Shown piece by piece: positions 34,662-46,270 of a DNA stretch of 64,000 bases. The stretch's first letter is position 1; each line of letters begins with the position of its first letter. The stretch is from SZUA-309 sp965233675. Its GTDB lineage: Bacteria; Pseudomonadota; Gammaproteobacteria; Pseudomonadales; Azotimanducaceae. The notes under the pieces were generated by a model. It saw nothing but the letters and a program-made list of their open reading frames with translations. It had not been told where the DNA came from and did not search any database. Made by a program: the position numbers and the translations under genes. Where the stretch lies: positions 4,774,001-4,838,000 of the forward strand of contig OZ247498.1 of NCBI GenBank assembly GCA_965233675.1, in the 5' to 3' direction.

Positions 34662-34967
34662 TCAGACCGTAACCCGGATCACGAGTTCCCGCGCGTCACT
34701 GAAGGTAGCGAGATGATTGAGCTTGTCGAGGATGTCGGCGGCCATGAATCGCAGCTTGGTGGCGCTGGAGGCATTGCGACAGGTGATCACGATCACCGAG
34801 CCTCGCACGTCGCTGACCCGGCACTCCCGAGCGAGTGCCTTCGGCAGCACGGCGTGAAGCTCGGCGGTCCAGTTTTCCTGATTGCCAGCCTGCTGCAGAA
34901 GACGTTGTAAAGGAGTAAAACGCTGGTGGCGTTCGCTGAGCAGTTCATTTATCTTTGCTTGAGACAC
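34662..34967 (-). CDS. dciA: DUF721 protein, likely DciA helicase operator
   Basis: A 101-residue DUF721 protein. DciA is the ancestral replicative-helicase loader that works with DnaB in bacteria lacking DnaC. Features are an N-terminal helical region (FTPLQRLLQQAGNQENWTAEL), the core LARECRVSDVRGSVIVITC and the downstream ATKLRFMAADIL. The position between lpxC and secA, on the opposite strand, is that of the Pseudomonas homologue. Two small hairpins (34624-34641 and 34643-34656) lie between it and lpxC. Confidence 0.82.
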   Translation of the reverse strand: MSQAKINELLSERHQRFTPLQRLLQQAGNQENWTAELHAVLPKALARECRVSDVRGSVIVITCRNASSATKLRFMAADILDKLNHLATFSDARELVIRVTV

Positions 34968-35272
34968 TTGGCAGTCCTGCTCTGGTCGGCATTCTGGATA
35001 GTAAGTCGCGCGCGTGATGTTCGATACGATAGTCGTAACACGAACAATAAGAAAAACGATAAGAGAAAGCGCGCTACCAGCGGCCCGAAGAACAACGACC
35101 GCAGCATTATAAGAACATCAAGATTGGGTGAGGACAACATCTCCGCCGACAGGATTTCGGGAGGCGTTCCAGTTTCTTCAGCGGCTCTGTGCTCATCAGA
35201 GCGTTCGGAGCGGCGTATTCAGAAGCACGCTGTCATGTCCCGAAGCGTACCGTTGCTCGGCGGATCATACGC
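34968..35272. other. Divergent intergenic region dciA / M23 peptidase
   Basis: About 305 bases, lower in GC than the surroundings in its left half, containing the 5' regions of both flanking genes. I see no additional gene, RNA or clear promoter hexamer pair. Short open frames here lack codon bias or recognisable sequence. Confidence 0.5.
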
Positions 35273-36184
35273 ATGAAAATCATATTGCTAGGCGAAAAGG
35301 GTGAGTCCCGGGCGGTTCGGGTGTCCCGGCAGACGGTTGTTGTTGCCGCACTGGCGCTCGTCATCGGCCTGGCACTCGGCAGCTACTACCTGATCGACCT
35401 GGCGACCCGGCCCAGCATGGGCCCGGAAACCATCAGCGAGTGGGAAGCGCGCATCAAGTCTCAGCAGTCCGAGGTGGATGCCATGCGCCGCCGGTCGAGT
35501 GCGGAATCGGAGGCCGTTGGCCGCCAGCTCGCCCAGATGCAGGCTCGCCTGCACCGGATGGAGGCCCTTGGCGCGCGGGTGACGGCAGTTGCAGATCTGG
35601 ATGAAGGCGAGTTTTCCTTCGATGAGCCTGCACCGCAAGGTGGCCCTGTCAGCCCGAATGCATCTGCACCGGATTTCTCGGAGCTGAAATCCAGCATGGA
35701 TGAACTGGCTGCCGGACTGAAAGCCAGAGAAAACGAACTCGAGATTCTGGAATCCATGCTCCTCGACCGCGATATCCGTGAAGCCAAGGCCATTGCCGGG
35801 CGTCCGGTGACCTGGGGCTGGATGTCCTCCAAGTATGGCCAGCGCCTGGATCCCTTCACGGGCAAGTCGGCCTGGCATGCGGGCGTGGATTTTGCTGGAA
35901 AGGATAAGTCGGACGTTGTCGCCGTTGCCGGCGGGGTAGTCACCCACGCGGGCAAGCGCTATGGCTACGGCCTGATGGTGGAGATCACCCATGGCGATGG
36001 CTACGTGACCCGCTATGGTCATCATTCCGAGGTGCTGGTTGCCGTCGGGGATGTGGTGAAACCGCGCCAGGTGATCGGTAAGATGGGCTCATCCGGCCGT
36101 TCCACGGGGCCTCACGTGCACTTCGAAGTGCTCAAAGACGGCAAGCACGTGGATCCCACCCGCTACGTGGCGCGCCGTCGCTGA
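35273..36184 (+). CDS. M23 family metallopeptidase (LytM domain)
   Basis: A membrane-anchored peptidoglycan endopeptidase of 303 residues: an N-terminal membrane helix (about 20-42), a coiled coil (about 55-100), a linker, and a C-terminal LytM domain. Zinc ligands appear intact as HAGVDFAG (H, D) and GPHVHFE (HxH), so it is predicted active, unlike degenerate EnvC/NlpD domains. ATG 35273 starts MKIILLGEKGESR, typical for this lpxC-secA neighbour in Pseudomonas. Likely role: wall remodelling in growth or division; the exact substrate bond is unknown. Confidence 0.88.
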   Translation: MKIILLGEKGESRAVRVSRQTVVVAALALVIGLALGSYYLIDLATRPSMGPETISEWEARIKSQQSEVDAMRRRSSAESEAVGRQLAQMQARLHRMEALGARVTAVADLDEGEFSFDEPAPQGGPVSPNASAPDFSELKSSMDELAAGLKARENELEILESMLLDRDIREAKAIAGRPVTWGWMSSKYGQRLDPFTGKSAWHAGVDFAGKDKSDVVAVAGGVVTHAGKRYGYGLMVEITHGDGYVTRYGHHSEVLVAVGDVVKPRQVIGKMGSSGRSTGPHVHFEVLKDGKHVDPTRYVARRR

Positions 36185-36320
36185 ACCCCGGGCCGGGCAC
36201 GGACGATTCCGCATCGGTCGCCGAAGCCGGCGGCCCTCAAAACAAGCCCGGGCAAAAACGGGTAAACTCCCGCCCCGAAATCGGATCTAACCCCCCAGAT
36301 CAACCGGAATCCTTTCAATC

Positions 36321-39104
<2,784 letters not shown>

Positions 39105-39105
39105 C

Positions 39106-40326
39106 GTGGCTGTAAATCTGGCGCCGCCGGCCGAGTTGCTGGCTGTTCCCGGCGTGTCGCTTGCCACTGGTGCTGCGGCGATCAAAACAGCGGGCCGGGA
39201 CGATGTGGCATTGCTCCGGTTCACCGAGGGCACCAGCGTCGCCGGGGTTTTCACCCAGTCCGCCTTTCGTGCAGCCCCTGTTCTGATTGCCGAACCACGC
39301 GTTCGTGCCGGCGGTATTCGCGCCCTGCTCATCAACAGTGGCAATGCCAACGCGGCCACGGGCGACCGGGGGATGGAAGATGCGTTGGCCCTGTGTGCGG
39401 CCACCGCCAGTGCGCTCGAGCTGCCGGAAGCAGCCGTCCTGCCCTTTTCTACCGGGGTGATTGGCGAGCGGTTGCCGGTGGCAGCGATGATTCCCGTGAT
39501 CGAATCAGCGCCTGAACGATTGAGCGAAGGTGGCTGGCTGGATGCCGCGAAGGCGATCATGACCACCGACACGGTAGCGAAAGCCCACAGCCTGCAGATC
39601 GATTTGAATGGCCGCACCGTCACGATCACGGGGATGGCGAAAGGTTCCGGGATGATCCGGCCGGACATGGCGACCATGCTCGCCTATGTGTGCACGGATG
39701 CGGCGGTCACCCCCGACTGCCTTCAGGAACTGCTCGTGCAGGCGACGGCCGGCAGCTTCAACCGGATCACTGTGGATGGAGACACCTCCACCAACGATGC
39801 GTTCATCCTGGCGGCCACCGGCGTTGCCGGAAATCCCACCATCGAGACGGCGGAGTCCACCGAGGCGATTGCGCTGCTCGACGGGGTGCTGACGGTCGCT
39901 CGTACCCTGGCCCAGGCCATCGTTCGGGATGGGGAGGGTGCAACCAAGTTCGTCACCGTTGCCGTGGAAGGTGGTGCGAATGAGGCGGAGTGTCTGCAGG
40001 TGGCGTACACGGTCGCGGAATCACCGCTGGTGAAAACCGCCCTGTTTGCCAGTGATCCGAACTGGGGACGGCTGGCGATGGCCATCGGTCGCGCCGGCGT
40101 TGTGGATCTGGATCCAGCCGGGGTGCAGGTCTTTTTCGATGATGTGCAGGTGATGCGGGACGGACTGGTGGATCCGGACTACACGGAGGCGGCCGGTGCG
40201 CGCGTGCTCGGTGGAGAGGAATTCACCCTTCGGGTGAAGCTTGGCCGGGGCGCGGCGACAGCCGAAATCTGGACGTCTGATCTTTCCTACGAGTACGTGC
40301 GGATCAACGCAGAGTACCGGACCTGA
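39106..40326 (+). CDS. argJ: Glutamate N-acetyltransferase / amino-acid acetyltransferase ArgJ
   Basis: ArgJ recycles the acetyl group from N-acetylornithine to glutamate in arginine biosynthesis and may also use acetyl-CoA. The 406-residue proenzyme shows the self-cleavage site in KGSGMIRPDMATMLAYVCTDA, where the threonine of ATML becomes the nucleophile. Other conserved parts are LINSGNANA and DPNWGRLAMAIGRAG. GTG 39106 gives MAVNLAPPAELLAVPG, the normal start; an upstream ATG inside secA would add an odd extension. The secA-argJ order is shared with Pseudomonas. Confidence 0.95.
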   Translation: MAVNLAPPAELLAVPGVSLATGAAAIKTAGRDDVALLRFTEGTSVAGVFTQSAFRAAPVLIAEPRVRAGGIRALLINSGNANAATGDRGMEDALALCAATASALELPEAAVLPFSTGVIGERLPVAAMIPVIESAPERLSEGGWLDAAKAIMTTDTVAKAHSLQIDLNGRTVTITGMAKGSGMIRPDMATMLAYVCTDAAVTPDCLQELLVQATAGSFNRITVDGDTSTNDAFILAATGVAGNPTIETAESTEAIALLDGVLTVARTLAQAIVRDGEGATKFVTVAVEGGANEAECLQVAYTVAESPLVKTALFASDPNWGRLAMAIGRAGVVDLDPAGVQVFFDDVQVMRDGLVDPDYTEAAGARVLGGEEFTLRVKLGRGAATAEIWTSDLSYEYVRINAEYRT

Positions 40327-40349
40327 CTCGAGGTTTATCGACGGTTGGT

Positions 40350-40556
40350 CTAAGGCTGGTCGAGATCCCCGGAAAGCACGTCGTTGTCGTCCACGTCCAC
40401 GTCGCCGGGGATGGTGTGCTGTTCGTCTGCCCAGGCGCCCAGATCGATGAGCTTGCACCGTTCCGAGCAGAAAGGACGATCCGGATTGCTCGGCGTCCAC
40501 TTGACGCTCCGGTTGCAGGTGGGGCAGGGGACGATGCGTGGTGTGCTGTCAGTCAT
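40350..40556 (-). CDS. yacG: DNA gyrase inhibitor YacG, zinc-binding
   Basis: YacG is a tiny zinc protein that binds GyrB and inhibits gyrase in E. coli. The 68 residues contain the four zinc ligands in VPCPTCNRSVKW and FCSERCKLIDLGAWADE, and an acidic tail rich in Asp. It is the last gene of the pilB-pilC-pilD-coaE-yacG series on the minus strand. Confidence 0.95.
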   Translation of the reverse strand: MTDSTPRIVPCPTCNRSVKWTPSNPDRPFCSERCKLIDLGAWADEQHTIPGDVDVDDNDVLSGDLDQP

Positions 40557-40582
40557 ATCCGTTACCAGGGGGCCAGAACGAT

Positions 40583-41188
40583 CTAAGCAGAGGCGGCGAG
40601 CTCGGTGTAGAGCTCGTGCAGACGGGCGACTTCGCGATCCAGGTGCTCGAGACCCTGATCGTTCACGATCACATCATCCGCCGAAGCCAGGCGCTCTTCA
40701 CGACTTGCCTGGGCAGCCATGATGGCGCGCACCTGGGATTCCGGGTTGTCATCCCGCGCCATTGTCCGCGACACCTGCAGTTCTTCCGGCACATCCACCA
40801 CCAGAATCCGATCGCAGCCTTCCCGGCCTCTTGTTTCGATCAGGATCGGGTGCGCGAGAATTGCGTAGGGCGAGTCAGCGGCGGCCAGTTCTTCGGCCAG
40901 ATAAGCATTGATCAGCGGGTGGGTGAGTTGCTCGAGCCACTTCCGTTCTGACTCGTCCGCAAAGACGAGCTTGCGCAGCTCCGCGCGATCAAGGGCGCCG
41001 TCTGCGGTGATCACCTGGGATCCGAAATGCTCCTCAATGGCTTTCAGCGCTGGTCGACCGGGTTCCACCACCACACGGGAGGCGATGTCCGCATCCACCA
41101 CACGGATGCCCAGCTTTTCGAATCGCTCGGAGACAGCGGACTTGCCGCTGCCGATACCGCCGGTGAGACCGACGATGAACTTACTCAT
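40583..41188 (-). CDS. coaE: Dephospho-CoA kinase CoaE
   Basis: CoaE phosphorylates dephospho-CoA in the last step of CoA synthesis. The 201-residue P-loop kinase begins FIVGLTGGIGSGKSAV (Walker A), with VVDADIASR and the lid region around VPEELQVSRTMARD. It sits between pilD and yacG, as in many type IV-piliated gammaproteobacteria. The 186-base gap to pilD contains the detached pilD 3' end. Confidence 0.96.
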   Translation of the reverse strand: MSKFIVGLTGGIGSGKSAVSERFEKLGIRVVDADIASRVVVEPGRPALKAIEEHFGSQVITADGALDRAELRKLVFADESERKWLEQLTHPLINAYLAEELAAADSPYAILAHPILIETRGREGCDRILVVDVPEELQVSRTMARDDNPESQVRAIMAAQASREERLASADDVIVNDQGLEHLDREVARLHELYTELAASA

Positions 41189-41245
41189 AACCCCACCTGA
41201 AATTCCGACTGGCCGGCCCGCACCGGCAGCTCGAGAGAATCCGGT

Positions 41246-41374
41246 TCAGGCGGCGAAAAAAGAAAGCACCGTATCACGGTTCACGAGGCAAACCCATCCG
41301 GCGACGGCGAGGAAAGGACCGAAAGCAATGGGCTTCCCAGCCTCCCGCTTGCCGCGCACAGAAGTGACCATGGC
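41246..41374 (-). pseudogene. pilD: In-frame 3' part of pilD beyond the amber codon
   Basis: Forty-two codons in the same frame as pilD, ending with TGA at 41246-41248, encode GKPIAFGPFLAVAGW, which matches the last conserved block and final membrane helix of prepilin peptidases. Nothing else disrupts the frame. The stop could be a point mutation, a sequence error or a site of amber suppression. Confidence 0.85.
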
Positions 41375-42118
41375 CTAGAGGAGCCCGGTCACCGCCGCGA
41401 TGAGGATCGCACCGGGAATGATCTGCCAGCCAAGCCAGGCGCCGATGGCGGCGAGCAGTTTGAAGTCTCCATAGCCCATACCCTCCTTGCCGGTGATCAG
41501 CTTGAAGGCCCAGTAGGTGCTCCAGAGGAAGAGATAGCCGGCCATGGCGCCGATGAGGGCGGCATTCAGGTCGACGATGCCACCGGCACCAAATCCATCG
41601 GACATGTTGACGATGATACCGAGCCAGAGGAGCGGCAGCGTGAGCTGGTCGGGCAGGAGCTGAGTGTCGAAGTCTATGAAGGTGGCGGCAATCAGCACCC
41701 AGGTGTAGAGCGCGGCAGCCAGGCCCAACCAGGTGAAACCGTAAACATGGAGCACTGCGAGCGTGGCCAGCCCTGTCAGCAGCTCGATCGTAGGATATCG
41801 TACCGGGATGGGAGCAGAGCAGCTGCCACAGCGTCCGCGCAGCATCAGCCAGCTCAGCACCGGGATGTTCTGCCAGGCTTTGATCTGGGTGCCGCAGGAA
41901 GGGCAGCGGGAGCGGGGTGTGGCGAGATTGAAGGTTTCTTCGCTGGCGCTGTCAGCGGCCGGCTGCTCCAGAAACTCCCGGGCGTCGGACTGCCACTGCC
42001 GATTGAGCATCACGGGCAGTCGATAAATCACCACGTTGAGAAAGCTGCCGACACAGAGTGCCACCCAGAAGGCGGTAATGAGGCCTGTCCAGCCGAAGGT
42101 CAGCAGGGCATCTGGCAT
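41375..42118 (-). CDS. pilD: Prepilin peptidase PilD, cut short by an amber codon
   Basis: PilD is the inner-membrane aspartic protease that removes the leader from type IV prepilins (and often type II secretion pseudopilins) and N-methylates the new N-terminus. The open frame has 247 residues: the four-cysteine cytoplasmic domain (CPSCGTQ...CGSCSAP), the first catalytic Asp in TFIDFDTQLLPD, and the second in GMGYGDFK. It ends AAVTGLL then TAG at 41375-41377. In the same frame 42 more codons follow, including KPIAFGPFLAVAGW, the conserved PilD C-terminus; read through, the protein would be 290 residues, the usual length. Confidence 0.92.
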   Translation of the reverse strand: MPDALLTFGWTGLITAFWVALCVGSFLNVVIYRLPVMLNRQWQSDAREFLEQPAADSASEETFNLATPRSRCPSCGTQIKAWQNIPVLSWLMLRGRCGSCSAPIPVRYPTIELLTGLATLAVLHVYGFTWLGLAAALYTWVLIAATFIDFDTQLLPDQLTLPLLWLGIIVNMSDGFGAGGIVDLNAALIGAMAGYLFLWSTYWAFKLITGKEGMGYGDFKLLAAIGAWLGWQIIPGAILIAAVTGLL

Positions 42119-42161
42119 ACCTGACAGTCCTGATCAGGGTAAAACGGGGGGGGCGGAGGCT

Positions 42162-43382
42162 TCAGTGGCCGCCGCCGACAACATTACCCAGCTGGAAGAT
42201 GGGCAGGTACATGGCGATGATGAGGCCACCAACCAGCACACCGAGAACAGCCATGATCATCGGCTCCATCAGTGCCGTGAGGTTGTCCACGGCATTGTCT
42301 ACCTGCTCTTCGTAGTAGGTGGCCGATTTATCGAGCATGTCGTCGAGGGCGCCAGCTTCTTCGCCGATGGCAACCATCTGGATGATCATGTTCGGGAAGA
42401 CGCCCGTTGCTTTCATTGAGAAATTGAGCTGTTGACCCGTGGAAACGTCATCCCGGATCTTGAGAACGGCTTCATGGTAAACGTTGTTGCCCGTTGAGCC
42501 GGCGACTGAATTCAATGCGTCAACAAGTGGTACGCCAGCAGCGAACGTGGTTGAGAGGGTGCGAGCGTAGCGTGCAACGGATGACTTTTCGATGATTGAG
42601 CCTGCGATAGGCGCTTTCAAAGCGAGTCGGTCGATAGTGTCACGCATCTTCTTCGAGCGTTTTCGCGCACCAATGAAAGCTGCGACTGTGGCGCCAACAC
42701 CGATGACGATGGCCAACCAGTACGCCTGGGTAAACTCGGAAATGTTGATGACGAATTGCGTGAAGGCTGGTAGTTCGGCTCCAAAGCCAGCGAAAACCTC
42801 CTGAAACTGAGGTACTACCTTAATCAGTAGAATGCCTGAGACGATGAATGCCACGAGCAACACGGCAATCGGATAGGTCATTGCCTTCTTAACCTTGGCC
42901 TTCAGGCTCTCAGACTTCTCTTTGTAGGTTGCGATCCGATCCAGCATGGTCTCGAGCGCACCAGATTGTTCTCCGGCGTCTACAAGGTTGCAGAAGAGAT
43001 CGTCGAAATAGAGCGGGTGCTTCCGGAGTGCCCCCGCAAAGGAGCTGCCGCCAGCTACGTCGTTACGAACTGAGCGGACCAGCTCTGAAACCTTTGGTTT
43101 GTCCAGGCCGTCAGCAACAATGTCGAAGGCCTGAACTAGTGGAACACCGGCCCGCATCATCGTCGCCATCTGCCGAGTAAAAAGAGCGACATCCGCTGGC
43201 TTGACGCTTCCGCCAGAGGACAGAGAGAAGCCTTTGGTTTTTTTCTTAACTTTTTTGGCGACAATTCCTTGCCGTCGAAGTTCGGCGCGAGCGATCGCGG
43301 GAGACGCACTGGTGATCTCACCTTTGGTCTTCTTGCCCTGCTTGTCTGTTCCTTCCCAGAGGAAAATCGCGCTTTCGGCCAT
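42162..43382 (-). CDS. pilC: Type IV pilus inner-membrane platform protein PilC
   Basis: PilC is the polytopic platform on which PilB (extension) and retraction ATPases act. The 406-residue protein has two T2SF domains, each with the pattern VALFTRQMATMMRAGVPLVQAF or YARTLSTTFAAGVPLVDALN, and three membrane helices, ending in IMAVLGVLVGGLIIAMYLPIFQLGNVV. It lies between pilB and pilD on the minus strand. Both T2SF domains are complete. Confidence 0.96.
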   Translation of the reverse strand: MAESAIFLWEGTDKQGKKTKGEITSASPAIARAELRRQGIVAKKVKKKTKGFSLSSGGSVKPADVALFTRQMATMMRAGVPLVQAFDIVADGLDKPKVSELVRSVRNDVAGGSSFAGALRKHPLYFDDLFCNLVDAGEQSGALETMLDRIATYKEKSESLKAKVKKAMTYPIAVLLVAFIVSGILLIKVVPQFQEVFAGFGAELPAFTQFVINISEFTQAYWLAIVIGVGATVAAFIGARKRSKKMRDTIDRLALKAPIAGSIIEKSSVARYARTLSTTFAAGVPLVDALNSVAGSTGNNVYHEAVLKIRDDVSTGQQLNFSMKATGVFPNMIIQMVAIGEEAGALDDMLDKSATYYEEQVDNAVDNLTALMEPMIMAVLGVLVGGLIIAMYLPIFQLGNVVGGGH

Positions 43383-43404
43383 GATCTGTTTCCTGTTGGC
43401 TCCG

Positions 43405-45123
43405 CTAGTGGCCGGTGGTGACCCGGTTGCACTCCTTCAAACTGGTTACGCCCTGCATGACCTTCATCAGACCCGATCTGCGCAGGTCGTTGAATCCAAG
43501 CTCCTTGGCCTGGGCGGCAATCTGCATGCTGTTGCCGTCCTCCATGATAATACGTTGCATCTCGGGTGTAATTTTAACTACTTCATAGATTCCGACTCTG
43601 CCCTTATAACCTTCCTTGCACTTCGAGCAGCCTTTCGGTTCGAAGATCTCGATGTCTTTGGTCAAATCTTCTTCCGTAAAGCCTTCTGCCAATAAGGTCT
43701 CTTTCGGCACATCCATCGCCTCTTTGCAGTTCGGGCACAGCCGTCTCGCCAGACGCTGGGCGATGATCAGATTCACGCTTGTGGCGAGGTTGAAGGCCGG
43801 CACACCCATATTTCGCAGTCGGGTAAGTGTTTCTGCCGCCGAGTTGGTATGTAGAGTGGACAGCACCATGTGGCCAGTCTGGGATGCCTTGATCGCGATT
43901 TCCGCGGTCTCCAGGTCCCGGATCTCACCGACCATGACCACATCCGGATCCTGGCGCAGGAATGACCGGAGCGCTGAGGCAAAATCCAGCCCTACCCGGT
44001 GGTTCACGTTAACCTGGTTGATTCCTTCCAGGTTGATCTCCACAGGATCCTCAGCCGTTGCGATGTTCCGTTCGTCTGTATTTAGGATGTTGAGGCCTGT
44101 ATAGAGCGTCACGGTTTTGCCGCTACCCGTCGGACCTGTGACCAGAATCATTCCCTGGGGCTTGTGAATCGCTTCCAGCAGCATTTGCTGCTGGACTTCT
44201 TCGAAACCAAGGGCTTCGATACCCATCTTGGCGCTGCCCGGGTCCAGAATCCGCAGCACGATCTTCTCGCCCCAGAGCGTCGGCAGGGTGTTCACCCGGA
44301 AGTCGATGGCCTTGGTCTTGGACAGCTTCATTTTGATCCGGCCGTCCTGTGGAACGCGTCGCTCGGAGATGTCGAGTTCCGCCATTACTTTGAGTCGAGC
44401 AGCCAGTCGGGTGCCCAGGTTTGCGGGTGGCGACGTGACTTCGTGCAGCACACCATCCGTGCGGAAACGGACGCGATAGCTGCGCTCGTATGGTTCGAAG
44501 TGAATATCAGAAGAGCCCATTTTGATGGCGTCGAGCAGCATCTTATGCACGAAACGAACGATGGGTGTTTCGTCGGTACCGGAAGCGCCGTCATCGTCCG
44601 GCTCCGGATTGTCATCGCCGGCCTCGAGATCCAAGTCCATGAGGTCGTCGTCATCGAGATCGCCCAGCCCATCTTCTTCGGCAGCATTCAGATACTGCTC
44701 GATGATGGTGGTGAGCTTGTCGTCCTCCACCAGCACCGCTTCTGTGGAGACGCCGGTGTGGAACTTGATCTCATCCAGTGCCTGCAGATTGGTCGGGTCG
44801 GAAACCGCGACGAACAGCCGTACGCCACGTCGGACCAGCGGCAACGCGTGATGCTGCCGGATCATGTTTTCCTTGACCAGATCCTTCGGGATTATTTCCA
44901 GATCGAACGCTGCCAGATCCATAAAAGGCACTCCGAATTCTTCGGACGCGCTGGCAGCAATGGTTCGAGCCTCGGCGTGGCCGTTCTGAACCAGATAACT
45001 GACGAAAGGCACACCGTTCTTGCGCGATTCTTCGGTCGCGTTCAGGGCGGTGTCCGTCGGAATGATGTTCTCTTCAACCAGGCGTCTTGCCAGGCCGTTG
45101 AGAGGTACGGGTTCTGATGCCAT
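43405..45123 (-). CDS. pilB: Type IV pilus assembly ATPase PilB
   Basis: PilB is the hexameric cytoplasmic ATPase that drives pilus extension. The 572-residue protein has an N-terminal GSPII_E domain, then Walker A GPTGSGKTVTLYT, the Asp box and Walker B MVGEIRDLETAEIA, the His box STLHTNSA, and the tetracysteine zinc motif CPNCKEA...GCSKCKEGYKGR. An Asp/Glu-rich linker (residues about 155-190) lies between the N-domain and catalytic core. It leads the minus-strand operon pilB-pilC-pilD-coaE-yacG. Confidence 0.97.
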   Translation of the reverse strand: MASEPVPLNGLARRLVEENIIPTDTALNATEESRKNGVPFVSYLVQNGHAEARTIAASASEEFGVPFMDLAAFDLEIIPKDLVKENMIRQHHALPLVRRGVRLFVAVSDPTNLQALDEIKFHTGVSTEAVLVEDDKLTTIIEQYLNAAEEDGLGDLDDDDLMDLDLEAGDDNPEPDDDGASGTDETPIVRFVHKMLLDAIKMGSSDIHFEPYERSYRVRFRTDGVLHEVTSPPANLGTRLAARLKVMAELDISERRVPQDGRIKMKLSKTKAIDFRVNTLPTLWGEKIVLRILDPGSAKMGIEALGFEEVQQQMLLEAIHKPQGMILVTGPTGSGKTVTLYTGLNILNTDERNIATAEDPVEINLEGINQVNVNHRVGLDFASALRSFLRQDPDVVMVGEIRDLETAEIAIKASQTGHMVLSTLHTNSAAETLTRLRNMGVPAFNLATSVNLIIAQRLARRLCPNCKEAMDVPKETLLAEGFTEEDLTKDIEIFEPKGCSKCKEGYKGRVGIYEVVKITPEMQRIIMEDGNSMQIAAQAKELGFNDLRRSGLMKVMQGVTSLKECNRVTTGH

Positions 45124-45240
45124 AAGGCGTGCAGTCCTTGTCCTGACCTTAACGATCTATGAGCGCAAACCTTACAGTTCGCAAGCTTCCCAAGTCTATT
45201 CGTAGATCACTCAACAGCCGATAAGCCGGTCACAGTTTTG

Positions 45241-45429
45241 TCAGGGCTCTTTCTGCATGATGTCGGCCGTCAGAGGACTGCTGCCGCTCAGCGGGTCGGC
45301 ATTGACGACCTTCAGGGTCGAGTAGCGAGCGTCTTCTGCTGGTAGATCCAAGTGGTCTCGATACTTTGCCTGAAGTTGCCGATTTTCGGCACCCGGAGCA
45401 AAGTACCCGATGACGGGGAGCGTCAGCAT
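45241..45429 (-). CDS. Doubtful 62-codon open frame between pilB and pilA
   Basis: A short open frame (VIGYFAPGAENRQLQAKYRD...) that continues open upstream to about 45537 without a good start. Composition looks protein-like and polar, so it may be a small gene or the remnant of a larger one, but I recognise no family. The rest of the 569-base pilB-pilA interval (45124-45692) holds only the sigma-54 promoter and 5' regions. Confidence 0.2.
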   Translation of the reverse strand: MLTLPVIGYFAPGAENRQLQAKYRDHLDLPAEDARYSTLKVVNADPLSGSSPLTADIMQKEP

Positions 45430-45591
45430 GTGACAGATGTCAGCAGGCAGATGCGATCGAAAAGCACCGGATCTGAAGATGATTGAAGCCTCAAGGCGGA
45501 AGATTATGAACAGCAGATGGTTGCTAAGTTGCTGACTTTAATAGGCTTCTGGAGGAAGCAAGAACTGCAACACTCCACCAAATTGTGGAAG

Positions 45592-45607
45592 TGGCACACG
45601 GATTGCA
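45592..45607 (+). promoter_or_regulatory. Sigma-54 promoter of the major pilin gene
   Basis: TGGCACA (45592-45598), four bases, then TTGCA (45603-45607) matches the RpoN consensus TGGCACR-N4-TTGCW fully. It lies about 85 bases upstream of pilA. In related bacteria pilA is transcribed by RpoN under the PilS-PilR two-component system, so pilR control is expected; pilSR are not in the window. Confidence 0.9.
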
Positions 45608-45692
45608 TCCCTCATCAGTGACTCGCGGCGAGCTACGGCAGCCACGTTTTGACTAGAAGTTTTACACTGTGAATGACGGAGTAACGTTCAAA

Positions 45693-46181
45693 ATGAAAAG
45701 CACGATTCAGAAGGGTTTCACCCTGATCGAACTGATGATCGTGGTAGCCATCATCGGTATTCTCGCCGCTGTAGCGCTTCCCGCGTATCAGGATTACATT
45801 CGTAACGCCAACCAGGCAAAAGTAACGACGCATGCCGATGAAGCTGTACGCTTTGTTGAAAACGAATTGCGACGTGTTCAGGCCGGTATGGCCATGGGAA
45901 CCATCGCCGCTATGGCTGCTGATAACGAAGTCAACCAAGCCGCCGTTCTTCTAGGTCTTAACGGTGGTGGACCGGGTGTGGCTGGCAACGCCACGGCTCC
46001 TGGCGGTGGTGATGCCTTCCTGGCTGCACCCAACGCGGGGACTGGTGTAGTCGGTGTCGCTATTGCCGGCACGATCGCTGGTAATGACTACACTGCGACC
46101 ATTACGAGACCTGCCTATCCGACTCCGGGTGCGAACCCGCTGCCGCAGGTGATCTCGATTGTAGATTGGACGCAGATCTAA
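45693..46181 (+). CDS. pilA: Type IV major pilin PilA, cysteine-free
   Basis: The structural pilin. The 162-residue prepilin has a short leader MKSTIQKG, cleaved by PilD before F9, then the class III hydrophobic helix FTLIELMIVVAIIGILAAVA with E5 of the mature protein. The globular part is Gly/Ala-rich (GGGPGVAGNATAPGGGDAF) and contains no cysteine, so it lacks the C-terminal disulfide loop of most class IVa pilins. ATG 45693 has GGAG 11 bases upstream. It is driven by a sigma-54 promoter and ends in a strong terminator. Confidence 0.92.
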   Translation: MKSTIQKGFTLIELMIVVAIIGILAAVALPAYQDYIRNANQAKVTTHADEAVRFVENELRRVQAGMAMGTIAAMAADNEVNQAAVLLGLNGGGPGVAGNATAPGGGDAFLAAPNAGTGVVGVAIAGTIAGNDYTATITRPAYPTPGANPLPQVISIVDWTQI

Positions 46182-46203
46182 AGTTCGCCCAAGTTGCGAG
46201 CTT

Positions 46204-46230
46204 GCAAAGGGGCCTTGTGGCCCCTTTGTG
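46204..46230 (+). terminator. Rho-independent terminator after pilA
   Basis: A nine-base perfect stem AAAGGGGCC / GGCCCCTTT with loop TTGT (46206-46227), with T residues in the 3' arm. It separates pilA from the second pilin gene, probably giving pilA its own high-level transcript with partial readthrough. Confidence 0.8.
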
Positions 46231-46270
46231 TATTCAGGACACTAGATCTGAAACAGCATTGAGTTAGCAG

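Noticed and set aside
41375..41377. The pilD stop codon as a selenocysteine site
   Set aside because: The codon is TAG, not TGA, and no SECIS-like hairpin is evident; pyrrolysine or suppressor decoding cannot be judged from this window.
45241..45429. A confident gene between pilB and pilA
   Set aside because: Short, no ribosome binding site, no recognised family; kept only as a low-confidence feature.
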